Assembly (NCBI GenBank): GCA_016928075.1
Contig: JAFGLJ010000019.1
Location: 1 to 48,527 of the forward strand
From: Bacteroidales bacterium
GTDB lineage: Bacteria; Bacteroidota; Bacteroidia; Bacteroidales; VadinHA17
Direction: 5' to 3'
DNA length: 48,527 nt
Under the pieces are notes generated by a model, which saw only the letters and a list, made by a program, of their open reading frames with translations, did not search any database and was not told the origin of the DNA. Below are positions 8,932-18,360 of this stretch, one piece after another. How positions within the stretch are numbered: position 1 is the first letter of the stretch; each line of letters starts with the position of its first letter. A program made the position numbers and the translations under genes.

Positions 8932-9747
8932 ATGAAGCGATTGATTCAATTAGAATGGACCAAGATATCTTCCTACGGTTTTTTCAGGGTTATACTGATT
9001 CTGACATTAAGCCTTTTCCTGCTAACGGTATTTGTTTTTTCACGTATTGATATCTCAGTGCCGGGATTTACATGGAGGAACCTGTTCCGGTTCCCTGATG
9101 TATGGTCTTCGTTTGCCTGGGTGGCCAGCTGGTTTAACCTGCTGCTGGCAATACTGGTGATAACTATTGCAGGGAACGAATTTTCGGGTAAAACACTAAG
9201 GCAGCAGGTTATGACCGGGCTTAGCAGGGAGGAATGGCTTGCGGGTAAAGGACTGCTGATACTGGGACTGGCGTTTTTTGGTGCGCTAATGGTTACCCTG
9301 GCAGGGTTTATCTTTGGATTCATTTTTACCGGTGAGCTGAACGTGGGAATAATTTTTGAAAAAATATCTATACTGCTTGTTTACCTGGTACAGGCGATAG
9401 GTTATATGGTGCTGGGACTTTTATTCATTTCGGTATTGAGGACAAATGCACTTGCAATTATACTGTATCTGCTGTACTTTATAATGATAGAACCCATCAT
9501 CCGAGGCTTATGCCCGGCGGAGATCAGACCATGGTTCCCGGTAAAAATAATCAGTCACCTCACACCACTGCCTGAATTTTTTGAAATTACTTCAGGTGAG
9601 GCGCTGGATAATAATTTTATGACTTTTGAGAGTATAGGTTTGGTGCCAAGGCAACTTGAAGGTTCAATAACCATTATTATGGCTCTGGTCTATATTTCGG
9701 CCTTCGGCCTGATCACTTATCTTGTTGTGAAAAAAAGAGACCTGTGA
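8932..9747 (+). CDS. ABC-2 type permease
   Basis: This 271-residue integral membrane partner of the ATPase at 8037 has about six hydrophobic segments: a first helix at roughly 20-40, a second near 65-85 leading into ITIAGNEFSGKTLRQQVMTGLSREEW, and four more towards the C-terminus ending in VYISAFGLITYLVVKKRDL. The motif NEFSGKTLRQQ after the second helix is the usual ABC-2 permease coupling region. The last 35 nt overlap the end of the convergent glycosyltransferase gene. Specificity cannot be inferred from sequence alone. Confidence 0.87.
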   Translation: MKRLIQLEWTKISSYGFFRVILILTLSLFLLTVFVFSRIDISVPGFTWRNLFRFPDVWSSFAWVASWFNLLLAILVITIAGNEFSGKTLRQQVMTGLSREEWLAGKGLLILGLAFFGALMVTLAGFIFGFIFTGELNVGIIFEKISILLVYLVQAIGYMVLGLLFISVLRTNALAIILYLLYFIMIEPIIRGLCPAEIRPWFPVKIISHLTPLPEFFEITSGEALDNNFMTFESIGLVPRQLEGSITIIMALVYISAFGLITYLVVKKRDL

Positions 9748-10819
9748 TTATGCCAGCCAGTCCGGTGATAACAACATAGAAAGGGTATATTAATTGTAAA
9801 GGCAAAAATAGATGAAGCAGCCGGCCTTTACCTCTTTTCCTTGCCATTAAGGCAAGAAGAAAAAGATCAGGTATGGATTTCATGATAAACATGGCCAAAA
9901 AAATACTCCACAGGCCCGGAACGAAAAAGGCCATTATAAATGTTGCCACCACCGCCAGATTGGTAAGAAAAACAAGAAACGAAAGTGCTATTAAAGAAGG
10001 TTGTTTGTAAAATGGGCTTTTGGATGTCCATCTTATTCTTTGCCTGAGGAACTGTTTAAACGAACCAGGAGCATGGGTCTGAACCATACCTGAAGGTGAA
10101 TTAAGCCAGGTTATTTTTTTACCATTTCTCCTGTAGCTCTCCATAAGGAAAATATCATCTCCTGAAGTGATATTTACCCTGACCATTTCAGAATATTTTT
10201 CAGGACCCGGATTCCTGAAGCACAGGTTGGCTCCATTGCAAATAACCGGCTTACCCTTTCTGGCAAAGACTTCTGTTACAGCCTGTAGTGCGAGAAATTC
10301 CAGCTGCATAAAACGGTTCAGGAAACTGCCTGTATTTATTATATCAACGGCCCCGATTATCATATCTGCACAGCAATCTGCAGCACAGTTGTATATCACC
10401 TGCAGCCAGTGCTCACCGACGCGGCAGTCGCCATCAGTAGTAACAATAAAAATCCCTTTTGCCTGCTCAATTCCAAGGGCTATGGCTTTCTTTTTACCGG
10501 CACCGTCAGACTCCAGTATTTTCAGGTTGGACAATTTACCTGTTAAGGATTTTAAAATGTCAAGAGTTGAATCAGAAGAGGCATCATCAACAAATATTAT
10601 TTCGAAAAGCCCGTGATCCAGGCTTTGTTCAGCAAGATCCCTTGCCAGATTCTGAATATTGGCTGCTTCATTTTTAAGTGGGATTACCACCGATAGAAAC
10701 ATCTGCCCTGACTTCTTTTTCTGTACTCCTGATACTTTTTTTGCTTTCTGCTGAAGCCTGATGCTGAGTAGCAGAAAGTAAACCATATAAGGCAGCAGAA
10801 TAATGAGCAGCCATTCCAT
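9713..10819 (-). CDS. Family 2 glycosyltransferase, membrane-associated
   Basis: The product has an N-terminal membrane helix (residues 3-22), then a GT-A fold beginning LSVVIPLKNEAANI. It has the nucleotide-sugar motif FVDDASSDST, the DxD-like TTDGDCR and the processive-type acceptor motif QRIRW. Three hydrophobic segments follow at the C-terminus. This architecture matches GT2 enzymes that act on lipid-linked or membrane-bound acceptors, but the sugar and acceptor are unknown. It is the last gene of the aminotransferase-carA-carB-GNAT operon (7 nt after the GNAT gene), and its 3' end overlaps the convergent ABC permease by 35 nt. Confidence 0.88.
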   Translation of the reverse strand: MEWLLIILLPYMVYFLLLSIRLQQKAKKVSGVQKKKSGQMFLSVVIPLKNEAANIQNLARDLAEQSLDHGLFEIIFVDDASSDSTLDILKSLTGKLSNLKILESDGAGKKKAIALGIEQAKGIFIVTTDGDCRVGEHWLQVIYNCAADCCADMIIGAVDIINTGSFLNRFMQLEFLALQAVTEVFARKGKPVICNGANLCFRNPGPEKYSEMVRVNITSGDDIFLMESYRRNGKKITWLNSPSGMVQTHAPGSFKQFLRQRIRWTSKSPFYKQPSLIALSFLVFLTNLAVVATFIMAFFVPGLWSIFLAMFIMKSIPDLFLLALMARKRGKGRLLHLFLPLQLIYPFYVVITGLAGIITGLFFSQQDK

Positions 10820-10826
10820 GAATAAA

Positions 10827-11288
10827 TTATTTAAACCATTCGTACATCTTGTAGTGAGTGCTATTCATTCCCATTGCTTCATAGGTTTTCTGTGCGTTTA
10901 TGTTATCAACCTCGACGTACAGCCGCAGGCCGGCAACAAGATTTTGTATGGCTGTCTCTCTTACGTGCCTGTACATTTCCTTGAATACACCCTTGCGCCT
11001 GTGATCGGGCTGGATATATACTGACTGTATCCACCAGACAAAGCTGTTTCTCCAGTCGCTCCATTCATAGGTAATAAGCAATGAACCTATCACCTGGTTA
11101 TCATATTCAGCCACATAATACTTGCCTTTATGCGGATCGGCAAACACAGCATGCACACCCCGGTTAATGGTATCATGGGTGAGGTCAATATTTTCAGTTT
11201 CCTTGGCCATCTTTTTTTGAAATTCGATAATCTTCTCAGAATCGATTATCCTGGCTTCCCTGATAAACAGATTTTTCATTTTTTTCAT
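10827..11288 (-). CDS. GNAT family N-acetyltransferase
   Basis: The 153-residue protein shows the GNAT order: an N-terminal IREARIIDSEKIIEF strand-helix, a central YYVAEYDNQVIGSLLITYEW, then the acetyl-CoA loop VYIQPDHRRKGVFKEMYRHV (a Q/RxxGxG/A variant, here RRKGVF) and the C-terminal LYVEVDNINAQKTYEAMGM. It would transfer an acetyl group to an unknown amine. It lies 3 nt after carB and 7 nt before the glycosyltransferase in the same operon. Two Met codons near the N-terminus (MKKMKN) leave the start uncertain by three residues. Confidence 0.87.
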   Translation of the reverse strand: MKKMKNLFIREARIIDSEKIIEFQKKMAKETENIDLTHDTINRGVHAVFADPHKGKYYVAEYDNQVIGSLLITYEWSDWRNSFVWWIQSVYIQPDHRRKGVFKEMYRHVRETAIQNLVAGLRLYVEVDNINAQKTYEAMGMNSTHYKMYEWFK

Positions 11289-11291
11289 TTT

Positions 11292-14200
11292 TTAAGTTTC
11301 CCTGTATTCATCCCAGTTATAGATACCTATGTCTTCGGGTTTAATCCTGCAGAAAGCAAGTATAAAAGCACTTGCAAGTCTTGAATTTGTAAGAAGAGGT
11401 ATATTGTAATCAACAGCATTCCTTCTTATGCTGTAGTCGTTATTGAGTTCATCTTTTGACAGGTTTTTGGGGATATTCACGACAAGGTCAACCTCTCTTG
11501 AACGGATAAGCTCAAGGGTATTTGGTGATTTGTCTTCATCGGGCCAGTATGCAACTTCAGCTTCCACTCCTGCATTTTCGAGAAATTGTTGTGTTCCCCG
11601 TGTGGCAAATAGCCTGTAACCTTTTTCCTTCAGTGCTTTTGCACTGTTCAGGAGCTCCACTTTGGAACGTGCCGGCCCTGTGGAAAGCAATATTGCTTTC
11701 TCAGGGATGGTATAACCTACTGATAACATTGATTTTAGAATAGCCTCGTAAAATCCGTCACCTATACAACCCACCTCGCCGGTGGAAGACATATCCACAC
11801 CCAGCACCGGGTCGGCTTTAGCCAGTCTGGAGAAGGAGAACTGTGGTGCTTTGACACCGACATAATCAAGGTCAAAAACCGATTTATGGGGTTTGCTCAC
11901 TTCAATGTCAAGCATTACCATTGTGGCCAGTTCAATGAGGTTTGTTTTCAGAACCTTGGATACAAATGGCATACTGCGGCTGGCTCTGAGATTGCATTCG
12001 ATGACCTTAATATCATTATCCCTTGCCAGGAACTGGATGTTAAAGGGTCCGCTTATATTAAGTTCACCTGCTATGAGCCTGCTTATACGCTTAATCCTCC
12101 TCACTGTTTCAAAATATATCTTCTGGGGAGGGAATACAATTGTGGCGTCTCCTGAATGGACACCTGCAAATTCAACATGCTCACTTATGGCATATGCCAT
12201 TATCTCTCCTTCTTTTGCCACCGCATCTATCTCTATCTCCTTGGCATTCTCAATAAACTCCGAGACCACTACAGGATACTGTTTTGATACTTTCACTGCC
12301 AGGTCCAGGAAATGAGTGAGCTCGTCATTGTTTGAGACAACGTTCATTGCGGCTCCTGAAAGCACATATGATGGTCTTACCAGCAGGGGGAATCCTTTCC
12401 TGTCAACAAATTTCTTGATATCACTTACGCTGGTCAGTTCTTTCCATTCCGGCTGATCAACCTCCAGTTCGTCAAGCATACTTGAGAACTTATGCCTGTT
12501 TTCAGCGCGGTCGATAGATTCAGGGGAGGTACCGAGGATATTAACACCTTTATTATGAAGTCGCATTGCCAGATTATTGGGAATCTGACCCCCAACTGAC
12601 ACAATAACTCCCTTTGGTGTTTCAAGATCGATTATATCCATTACTCTTTCAAAGGACAATTCATCAAAATATAACCTGTCGCATGTATCGTAATCAGTGC
12701 TGACTGTTTCCGGATTGTAATTTATCATTACAGAACGGTATCCTTCCTTCCTGATAGTATCAATGGCATTAACCGAGCACCAGTCGAATTCAACGCTTGA
12801 TCCTATCCTGTAAGCCCCCGAGCCCAGTACTATGACTGAACGTTTATCATTTTCATACCATATATCATGTTCGGCACCACTGTATGTAAGGTATAGATAG
12901 TTGGTTACCGCCGGATATTCAGCGGCAAGGGTATCTATCTGTTTTACCCATGGTATGATACCTCTTGACTTACGGTACAATCGTACCTTATCCATTTCTT
13001 TCTCAATATCTGAAGGATCGGGATTACAGAGATACCTTGCGATCTGGAAATCAGAAAAACCCAAAAGCTTTGACTGGTGCAGCATTTCATCCGGCACATT
13101 CCGGATATCATTATATTTCATCAAGTCATTACGCGTATCAATGATATTTTTAAGTTTATACAAAAACCATTTATCAATCCTCGTCAGGTCATAAATCTTT
13201 TCTATAGGGAAACCTTTCTCCAGTGCTTCTGCTATTACGAATATCCTCATATCAGTAGGCTCGGACAATTCCTTTTCAAGATTATTAAAGCTCAGGTTAC
13301 TGTTTCCGACAAAGCCATGCATTCCCTGGCCTATCATCCTGAGGCCTTTCTGTATCACTTCCTCGAAGGTTCTGCCTATAGCCATTACCTCTCCCACGCT
13401 CTTCATGCTGCTCCCGATATGGTGTGAAACCCCCTGGAATTTATTAAGATCCCAGCGTGGTATTTTACAGACTATATAGTCGAGGGCAGGTTCAAAACAT
13501 GCTGTTGTTGTTTTTGTAACGGAATTTTTCAACTGGTGCAGGCCGTAACCCAGAGCCAGTTTGGCAGCCACGAAGGCCAGGGGATAACCCGTTGCCTTTG
13601 AAGCAAGGGCACTGGACCGTGACAGCCTGGCATTAACCTCAATCACCCTGTAATCTTCTGATTCAGGATCAAGCGCATACTGCACGTTACACTCACCTAC
13701 AACACCAATATGTTTAATGATCTTTATTGAAAGCTCTCTGAGCTTATGATATTCCCTGTTGGTAAGTGTTTGCGAGGGAGCCACCACTATACTTTCGCCC
13801 GTATGTATTCCCAGGGGATCAAAGTTCTCCATATTACATACAGTTATACAGTTGTCGAACCTGTCCCTTACAACTTCGTATTCCACTTCTTTCCATCCTT
13901 TGAGTGATTCTTCCACAAGAATCTGCTCTGTAAATGAGAATGCCCGGCCAGCCAGTTGGACCAGTTCGTCCCTGCCTGTGCAAAAACCTGATCCCTGCCC
14001 GCCCAGGGCATAGGCTGACCTTATAATTATAGGATAACCCAGTTTTTCGGCTGCATCCAGGGCTTCATCAACAGATTTGACAGCAATGCTGGCAGGTGTT
14101 TTAATATTTATCTGATTAAGCTTCTTTACAAACAATTCCCGGTCTTCGGTATCCATAATAGCCTGTACAGGCGTTCCAAGGACCGTGATATTATATTTCT

Positions 14201-14522
14201 CCAGTGTGCCGTCCATGTACATTCGCGTTCCACAGTTAAGCGCTGTCTGTCCTCCGAAAGACAGGAGCATGCCGTCAGGCTTCTCCTTGGCTATAACCTG
14301 TTCAACAAACCATGGTGTAATAGGGAGGAAGTATATTTTATCGGCAACCTTATCTGATGTCTGAACAGTAGCGATATTCGGATTGATCAGGACTGTTTCA
14401 ATCCCTTCTTCACGGAGAGCTTTCAGGGCCTGTGAACCGCTATAATCGAATTCACCGGCTTCACCTATTTTCAGTGCACCTGATCCCAGAATAATTACTT
14501 TTTTAATTTCTTTTCCAATCAT
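11292..14522 (-). CDS. carB: Carbamoyl-phosphate synthase large subunit
   Basis: CarB makes carbamoyl phosphate from bicarbonate, ammonia delivered by CarA and two ATP, feeding pyrimidine and arginine synthesis. The 1076-residue length and two homologous ATP-grasp halves are standard. The N-terminal half begins VIILGSGALKIGEAGEFDYSG and the second half restarts at VIVLGSGAYRIGSSVEFDW. The C-terminal 130 residues (from about LLSTGPARSK) form the MGS-like regulatory domain. The GSGALKIGEAGEF version is typical of Bacteroidota CarB. It follows carA by 10 nt in the operon. Confidence 0.97.
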   Translation of the reverse strand: MIGKEIKKVIILGSGALKIGEAGEFDYSGSQALKALREEGIETVLINPNIATVQTSDKVADKIYFLPITPWFVEQVIAKEKPDGMLLSFGGQTALNCGTRMYMDGTLEKYNITVLGTPVQAIMDTEDRELFVKKLNQINIKTPASIAVKSVDEALDAAEKLGYPIIIRSAYALGGQGSGFCTGRDELVQLAGRAFSFTEQILVEESLKGWKEVEYEVVRDRFDNCITVCNMENFDPLGIHTGESIVVAPSQTLTNREYHKLRELSIKIIKHIGVVGECNVQYALDPESEDYRVIEVNARLSRSSALASKATGYPLAFVAAKLALGYGLHQLKNSVTKTTTACFEPALDYIVCKIPRWDLNKFQGVSHHIGSSMKSVGEVMAIGRTFEEVIQKGLRMIGQGMHGFVGNSNLSFNNLEKELSEPTDMRIFVIAEALEKGFPIEKIYDLTRIDKWFLYKLKNIIDTRNDLMKYNDIRNVPDEMLHQSKLLGFSDFQIARYLCNPDPSDIEKEMDKVRLYRKSRGIIPWVKQIDTLAAEYPAVTNYLYLTYSGAEHDIWYENDKRSVIVLGSGAYRIGSSVEFDWCSVNAIDTIRKEGYRSVMINYNPETVSTDYDTCDRLYFDELSFERVMDIIDLETPKGVIVSVGGQIPNNLAMRLHNKGVNILGTSPESIDRAENRHKFSSMLDELEVDQPEWKELTSVSDIKKFVDRKGFPLLVRPSYVLSGAAMNVVSNNDELTHFLDLAVKVSKQYPVVVSEFIENAKEIEIDAVAKEGEIMAYAISEHVEFAGVHSGDATIVFPPQKIYFETVRRIKRISRLIAGELNISGPFNIQFLARDNDIKVIECNLRASRSMPFVSKVLKTNLIELATMVMLDIEVSKPHKSVFDLDYVGVKAPQFSFSRLAKADPVLGVDMSSTGEVGCIGDGFYEAILKSMLSVGYTIPEKAILLSTGPARSKVELLNSAKALKEKGYRLFATRGTQQFLENAGVEAEVAYWPDEDKSPNTLELIRSREVDLVVNIPKNLSKDELNNDYSIRRNAVDYNIPLLTNSRLASAFILAFCRIKPEDIGIYNWDEYRET

Positions 14523-14532
14523 CTCAGTTCAT

Positions 14533-15627
14533 TTATTGATTGCTATCCTCTCTCCACTTTCTGATATTATCAATAAAGATATCGAACAAAAAATCAGTAT
14601 CGGTAGGACCACCTGATGCTTCCGGATGGAACTGAGTGGAGAAATAAGGTTTTTCTTTGTGCCTGATACCCTCATTCGTATTATCATTTACATTGATAAA
14701 TAGAGGCTCCCAATCTTTCCCCAGGCTGTTATTATCAACCGCAAAGCCATGATTCTGTGATGTGATGTAAGCCCTGTCGGTCCCTGTCTGCAGCACCGGC
14801 TGATTATGGCTCCGGTGGCCATACTTAAGCTTGTAGGTATCGGCCCCGGCAGCAAGACCCATCAACTGGTTTCCAAGACATATGCCAAATACAGGGATTT
14901 CTTTTTGCAGTGATTTGCTGATATTGGTGATTGTTTCATGGCACATTTTGGGATCGCCCGGACCATTGGAGATAAAAAGACCGTCATAGTCCAAGGAGTG
15001 GTAATCATAATTCCAGGGTACCCTTATTACAGTAGTATCACGCAGCAGGAGGTTACGTATAATATTGTACTTTACACCACAATCTATAAGTACTATTCTG
15101 TATTTGCCTTTACCATAAGTAATGGGTTTCTTAATGCTAACTTCTTCGACAAGATTTTCACGGTTGGGATCATAGAAAACTGTTTCTATCCCTTCAGGCT
15201 CTATTTTCCCAAGCATCGATCCTTTTTCCCTGAGCCTTTTTGTCAGAGCCCTGGTGTCTATACCATAGATGCCGGGGATATTATTGCTCTCGAGCCATTG
15301 ATGAAGACTTTCTGCGGCACTCCAGTGACTGTATTCAAATGAATAGTCCGATACGATAAGCCCCTTGATATGTATTGATGATGATTCATGGAAAACATGG
15401 AGTTCGTCTTTTGTCTCTTTACCCGGGGCTCCGTAATTGCCGACCAGGGGATATGTGAGACAGAGTATCTGCCCCCTGTATGATGGATCCGTCAGGCTTT
15501 CAGGATAGCCGGTCATAGCCGTATTAAATACTACTTCTCCTGCCGAGGGGACTAACTTCCCGAATGACTTTCCCCTGTAGACGGTTCCGTCTTCAAGACT
15601 AAGTTTAACTGGAATTGCCTTCTTCAT
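14533..15627 (-). CDS. carA: Carbamoyl-phosphate synthase small subunit
   Basis: CarA is the glutaminase subunit that hydrolyses glutamine and channels ammonia to CarB. The N-terminal CPSase small-chain domain contains GEVVFNTAMTGYPESLTDPSY. The class I glutamine amidotransferase domain has the nucleophile Cys250 in GICLGNQ (Asn replaces the commoner His after the nucleophile, a frequent variant) and the His334/Glu336 pair in TQFHPEA. Its ATG overlaps the stop of the upstream aminotransferase gene as ATGA, indicating translational coupling. I saw no PyrR-type or arginine-type regulatory site in the operon. Confidence 0.97.
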   Translation of the reverse strand: MKKAIPVKLSLEDGTVYRGKSFGKLVPSAGEVVFNTAMTGYPESLTDPSYRGQILCLTYPLVGNYGAPGKETKDELHVFHESSSIHIKGLIVSDYSFEYSHWSAAESLHQWLESNNIPGIYGIDTRALTKRLREKGSMLGKIEPEGIETVFYDPNRENLVEEVSIKKPITYGKGKYRIVLIDCGVKYNIIRNLLLRDTTVIRVPWNYDYHSLDYDGLFISNGPGDPKMCHETITNISKSLQKEIPVFGICLGNQLMGLAAGADTYKLKYGHRSHNQPVLQTGTDRAYITSQNHGFAVDNNSLGKDWEPLFINVNDNTNEGIRHKEKPYFSTQFHPEASGGPTDTDFLFDIFIDNIRKWREDSNQ

Positions 15628-16802
15628 TTATTGCTAAGTTTTGACAGGGCATTTTCTATATTTTCTACCGCTGTTTTCACGGTATCAAAGGGACATGCTA
15701 AATTCATTCTCATAAATCCCTCACCACCGGGGCCAAATGCTGAACCGTCACTCAAACCTACAGCGGCTTCGTTGATGAAGAATTTATACAATTCATCGGG
15801 TTCCATTTCCATTTTCCTGCAATCGAGCCATACCATGTATGTAGCTTCTGGTATTACCGGTTTAATTAATTCATTATCCCTGAAGCTGACCAGAACATAT
15901 TCAATATTCCGGCTTATGTAATCCAGCATATTATTAAGCCATTCATCTCCGTATGTATATGCAGCAATGGATGCTTCATTCCCGAAAATATTGCCTCCCG
16001 TTATATGAAGACTTTCGATTTGTGCATCAAACTTTTTCTTTAAATCGGGATTGCTTATTATCATTGAAGATGTTGAAAGCCCGGCGATATTGAATGTTTT
16101 GCTGGGGGCCATACATGTAATGGTCAGGTCAGCAATTTCCCCGGAAAGGCTTGCCATGGGTATATGTTTATGCCCGGGTAAAACAAGGTCTGAATGTATT
16201 TCGTCGCTTATCATCACTATACCGTATTTCATGCATATCTCTGCCAGCTGTTGCAGTTCATCACTTTTCCATGCCCTTCCGACAGGATTATGAGGGTTGC
16301 TCAGTATTAGCATGCTGGCTCCATCTCTGGCCTTCTTTTCAAGGTCATTATAATCGAATTTCCACGTCCCTTCATCCTCTCCAAGCTTATTGTATGACAA
16401 TATACGCTTATGATCAGTAACGGCATTAAAAAAGGGTGGATAAACCGGTGGTTGTATTATAATTTTATTTCCCGGCCTTGTATATGCAAGTGTACAAAGA
16501 TTAAGTGCAGGGACTATACCAGGGCTGAATGATATCCAGTCCTTCTTTATATTCCATCCGTGCCTTCTTTTTATCCAATTAATAATTGAGGAGAAATATT
16601 CTTCTGGTCTGAATGTGTAGCCGAATATTTCATGCTCCATTCGCTTGCGAAGGGCTTTAATAATAAAAGGAGGGCATTTAAAATCCATGTCGGCAACCCA
16701 CATCGGAATTACCCTGTCGGATCCAAAAACATCTTTCCTGGAGTCGTATTTTACACAGTTCGTTCCCTGCCGGAAAACAGGTTCGTCAAAGTTATAAGTC
16801 AT
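15624..16802 (-). CDS. PLP-dependent aminotransferase, MalY/PatB family (probable cystathionine beta-lyase)
   Basis: This fold-type I PLP enzyme shows the MalY/PatB hallmarks: the opening YNFDEPVFRQGTNCVKYD, VIPMWVADMDFKCPPFI, the ISFSPGIVPALN stretch, SNPHNPVGR for substrate carboxylate binding, ISDEIHSDLVL, and the PLP lysine in APSKTFNIAGL. Family members cleave the C-S bond of cystathionine or cysteine; some transaminate. An upstream in-frame ATG (16829) would add nine residues, but homologue-like sequence starts at MTYNFDE, so I use 16802 (392 residues). It heads the carAB operon and its stop overlaps the carA start. Its exact substrate is uncertain. Confidence 0.88.
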   Translation of the reverse strand: MTYNFDEPVFRQGTNCVKYDSRKDVFGSDRVIPMWVADMDFKCPPFIIKALRKRMEHEIFGYTFRPEEYFSSIINWIKRRHGWNIKKDWISFSPGIVPALNLCTLAYTRPGNKIIIQPPVYPPFFNAVTDHKRILSYNKLGEDEGTWKFDYNDLEKKARDGASMLILSNPHNPVGRAWKSDELQQLAEICMKYGIVMISDEIHSDLVLPGHKHIPMASLSGEIADLTITCMAPSKTFNIAGLSTSSMIISNPDLKKKFDAQIESLHITGGNIFGNEASIAAYTYGDEWLNNMLDYISRNIEYVLVSFRDNELIKPVIPEATYMVWLDCRKMEMEPDELYKFFINEAAVGLSDGSAFGPGGEGFMRMNLACPFDTVKTAVENIENALSKLSNK

Positions 16803-16837
16803 ATCCCAGATTTGAATTCCGGGATTCAAAGGTAAGG

Positions 16838-17066
16838 ATTTAAAAAGACAAAAGACAAAAGGCTAAAGACAAAAGTGTAAAGAAAGCTAAATACTTTTAA
16901 CTTTTCACTTTTAACTTTTTCCTTTTGTCTTTTTCCTTTTGTCTTTTTCCTTTATACTTTGTACTTTGAACTTTGTACTTTGAACTTTGTACTTTGAACT
17001 TTTTACTTTGAACTTTTTACTTTGAACTTTTTACTTTGTACTTTTTACTTTGTACTTTTTACTTTT
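16838..17066. repeat. Quasi-tandem repeat array with inverted arms (TACTTTGAACTTT units)
   Basis: The left part (16838-16880) is purine-rich AAAAGACAAAAGGCTAAAG sequence. The right part (16893-17066) is made of CTTTT-rich units: first CTTTTAACTTTTCAC, then TTTTTCCTTTTGTC copies, then about ten near copies of TACTTTGAACTTT or TACTTTTTACTTTG. The two parts are complementary, so a long hairpin is possible. It fills the gap between the DUF2891 gene stop and the aminotransferase start, both on the minus strand, so it lies in the promoter region of the carAB operon. No open frame crosses it. Confidence 0.85.
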
Positions 17067-17070
17067 ATCT

Positions 17071-18171
17071 TTATTGTTCCTCCAGTGCCAGCAATGCGAA
17101 ACTGGCAAGCCAGTGCCCCCCTTCATAATAGCCGTCTGTAATATATGGTAGTGAATGCATGATATGTTCGTCAGCAATTTTATTCAGGTGTTCATATCCC
17201 GGAAGATTGCCAGCTATTCCGTAAAGACACCAGGCCCGGCTGAAATTCAAACCATCCAGATGTGCCAGCTGGCCATCCGCCCTGTCGGTTACAATACCTG
17301 GTTCAAGTGTGAATGACGGATCAGAAAGTTCCGGTATAAAATCTTTCAGCCACTTACCGTATTCCTCTGAATCAAGTACCCTCCTCATTATATCAGCTTC
17401 CTCCAGGCAGGGTGAAAGAAAATCATTCCCTCCTGGTTCCCAGGTCATAGGGCATTGATTATCATTTAAATAGAATTCCCTGGCTCTCTGTTTAACACTG
17501 AGTAACAGGCTGTCATTGCCTGTGCTGGCTGCATAATCGTATGCGAACGTAAGTCCAAAAGCAGTGTTGGTATGCGTCCCCACCCTTATGGGGTAATGAA
17601 GTTTTGGCAGGAATTCAATATACATATCCGAAATCAGTGTGGCAAGGGGAGAGAGGTTCCCATATAATTCCCTTCCCAGATCAGTATTCCATGTATACAA
17701 CTCTTCCGCTAACTTGAGCAGCCAGGCCCAGCCATATGTCCTTTCGAATGTTTTATTATGTTCCTTCTTGAAATATTCTATCTCCTCTGCGATATTATCA
17801 GGTGAAAGTCTTTCTGAAAGAAGAGCTTTCATCTCCTCTGATTTATCCAACCCTGGAAACTGTTTAAGAAGCATGACTACTGACCAGTGGCCATGCACTG
17901 ATGAATGCCAATCGAAGCAGCCATAGAATGATGGATGTAAATCACGTGGAGGAAGGAGATCGTCATCCCCGCTCAGAGTCTGGTTCAGCTTGTTAGGATA
18001 TTCCCTTGAAATGCAGGCAAGGGGTAATTCTGCAAGCCTGTTGGCCTCGTTTATGTCAAGTACAGGACGATGGTCAGCGACAGATCCTGGTTCCTTAGCT
18101 GAATCTTCCTGCCTGTTGGCATTACAGCCGTAAATTATAATTAATGCAGACATTAATATCATGTATTTCAT
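17071..18171 (-). CDS. DUF2891 family lipoprotein
   Basis: The N-terminus MKYMILMSALIIIYGCNA is a lipoprotein signal with the lipobox IYGC (Cys16). The body (ELPLACISREYPNKLNQTL ... HPSFYGCFDWHSSVHGHW) matches the DUF2891 family, whose fold resembles alpha/alpha-toroid enzymes and whose function is unknown. Later motifs such as THTNTAFGLTFAYDYA, EPGGNDFLSPCLEEA and FSRAWCLYGIA are characteristic. The open frame extends to 18222, but those 17 codons lack a signal peptide, so I choose the ATG at 18171 (366 residues). It stands alone, divergent from the next lipoprotein gene. Confidence 0.85.
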   Translation of the reverse strand: MKYMILMSALIIIYGCNANRQEDSAKEPGSVADHRPVLDINEANRLAELPLACISREYPNKLNQTLSGDDDLLPPRDLHPSFYGCFDWHSSVHGHWSVVMLLKQFPGLDKSEEMKALLSERLSPDNIAEEIEYFKKEHNKTFERTYGWAWLLKLAEELYTWNTDLGRELYGNLSPLATLISDMYIEFLPKLHYPIRVGTHTNTAFGLTFAYDYAASTGNDSLLLSVKQRAREFYLNDNQCPMTWEPGGNDFLSPCLEEADIMRRVLDSEEYGKWLKDFIPELSDPSFTLEPGIVTDRADGQLAHLDGLNFSRAWCLYGIAGNLPGYEHLNKIADEHIMHSLPYITDGYYEGGHWLASFALLALEEQ

Positions 18172-18212
18172 AACTGATAAGTGTTTATGTTTGCTTATTA
18201 ATATACTGAACA

Positions 18213-18256
18213 AACATAGCACTAATAAATATGATTTTTTATAATATTAGGTGCTG
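18213..18256. repeat. Imperfect long hairpin between divergent lipoprotein genes
   Basis: AGCACTAATA and TATTAGGTGCT flank an A/T-rich centre and pair with one bulge. It lies between the divergent genes at 18171 and 18361 and overlaps possible -7 boxes on either side (TATGTTTG on minus at 18211-18218 and TATATTTG on plus at 18263-18270). It could be an operator or a structured 5' UTR. Confidence 0.4.
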
Positions 18257-18360
18257 TATTAATATATTTGTTAATTTTACGGCTACTTAGAGGGGTATAA
18301 ACTTATAGTCTTCTTTATGAGATCGATTAGTCCGAATAATTAATAAACAATTAATTACCA

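Noticed and set aside
8037..9747. Bacteriocin or lantibiotic export and immunity locus
   Set aside because: Only a generic ABC-2 pair is present; no precursor peptide, modification enzyme or regulator is nearby.
16838..17066. Possible CRISPR array
   Set aside because: Units of 13-14 nt are degenerate and contiguous with no spacers, and no cas gene is present.
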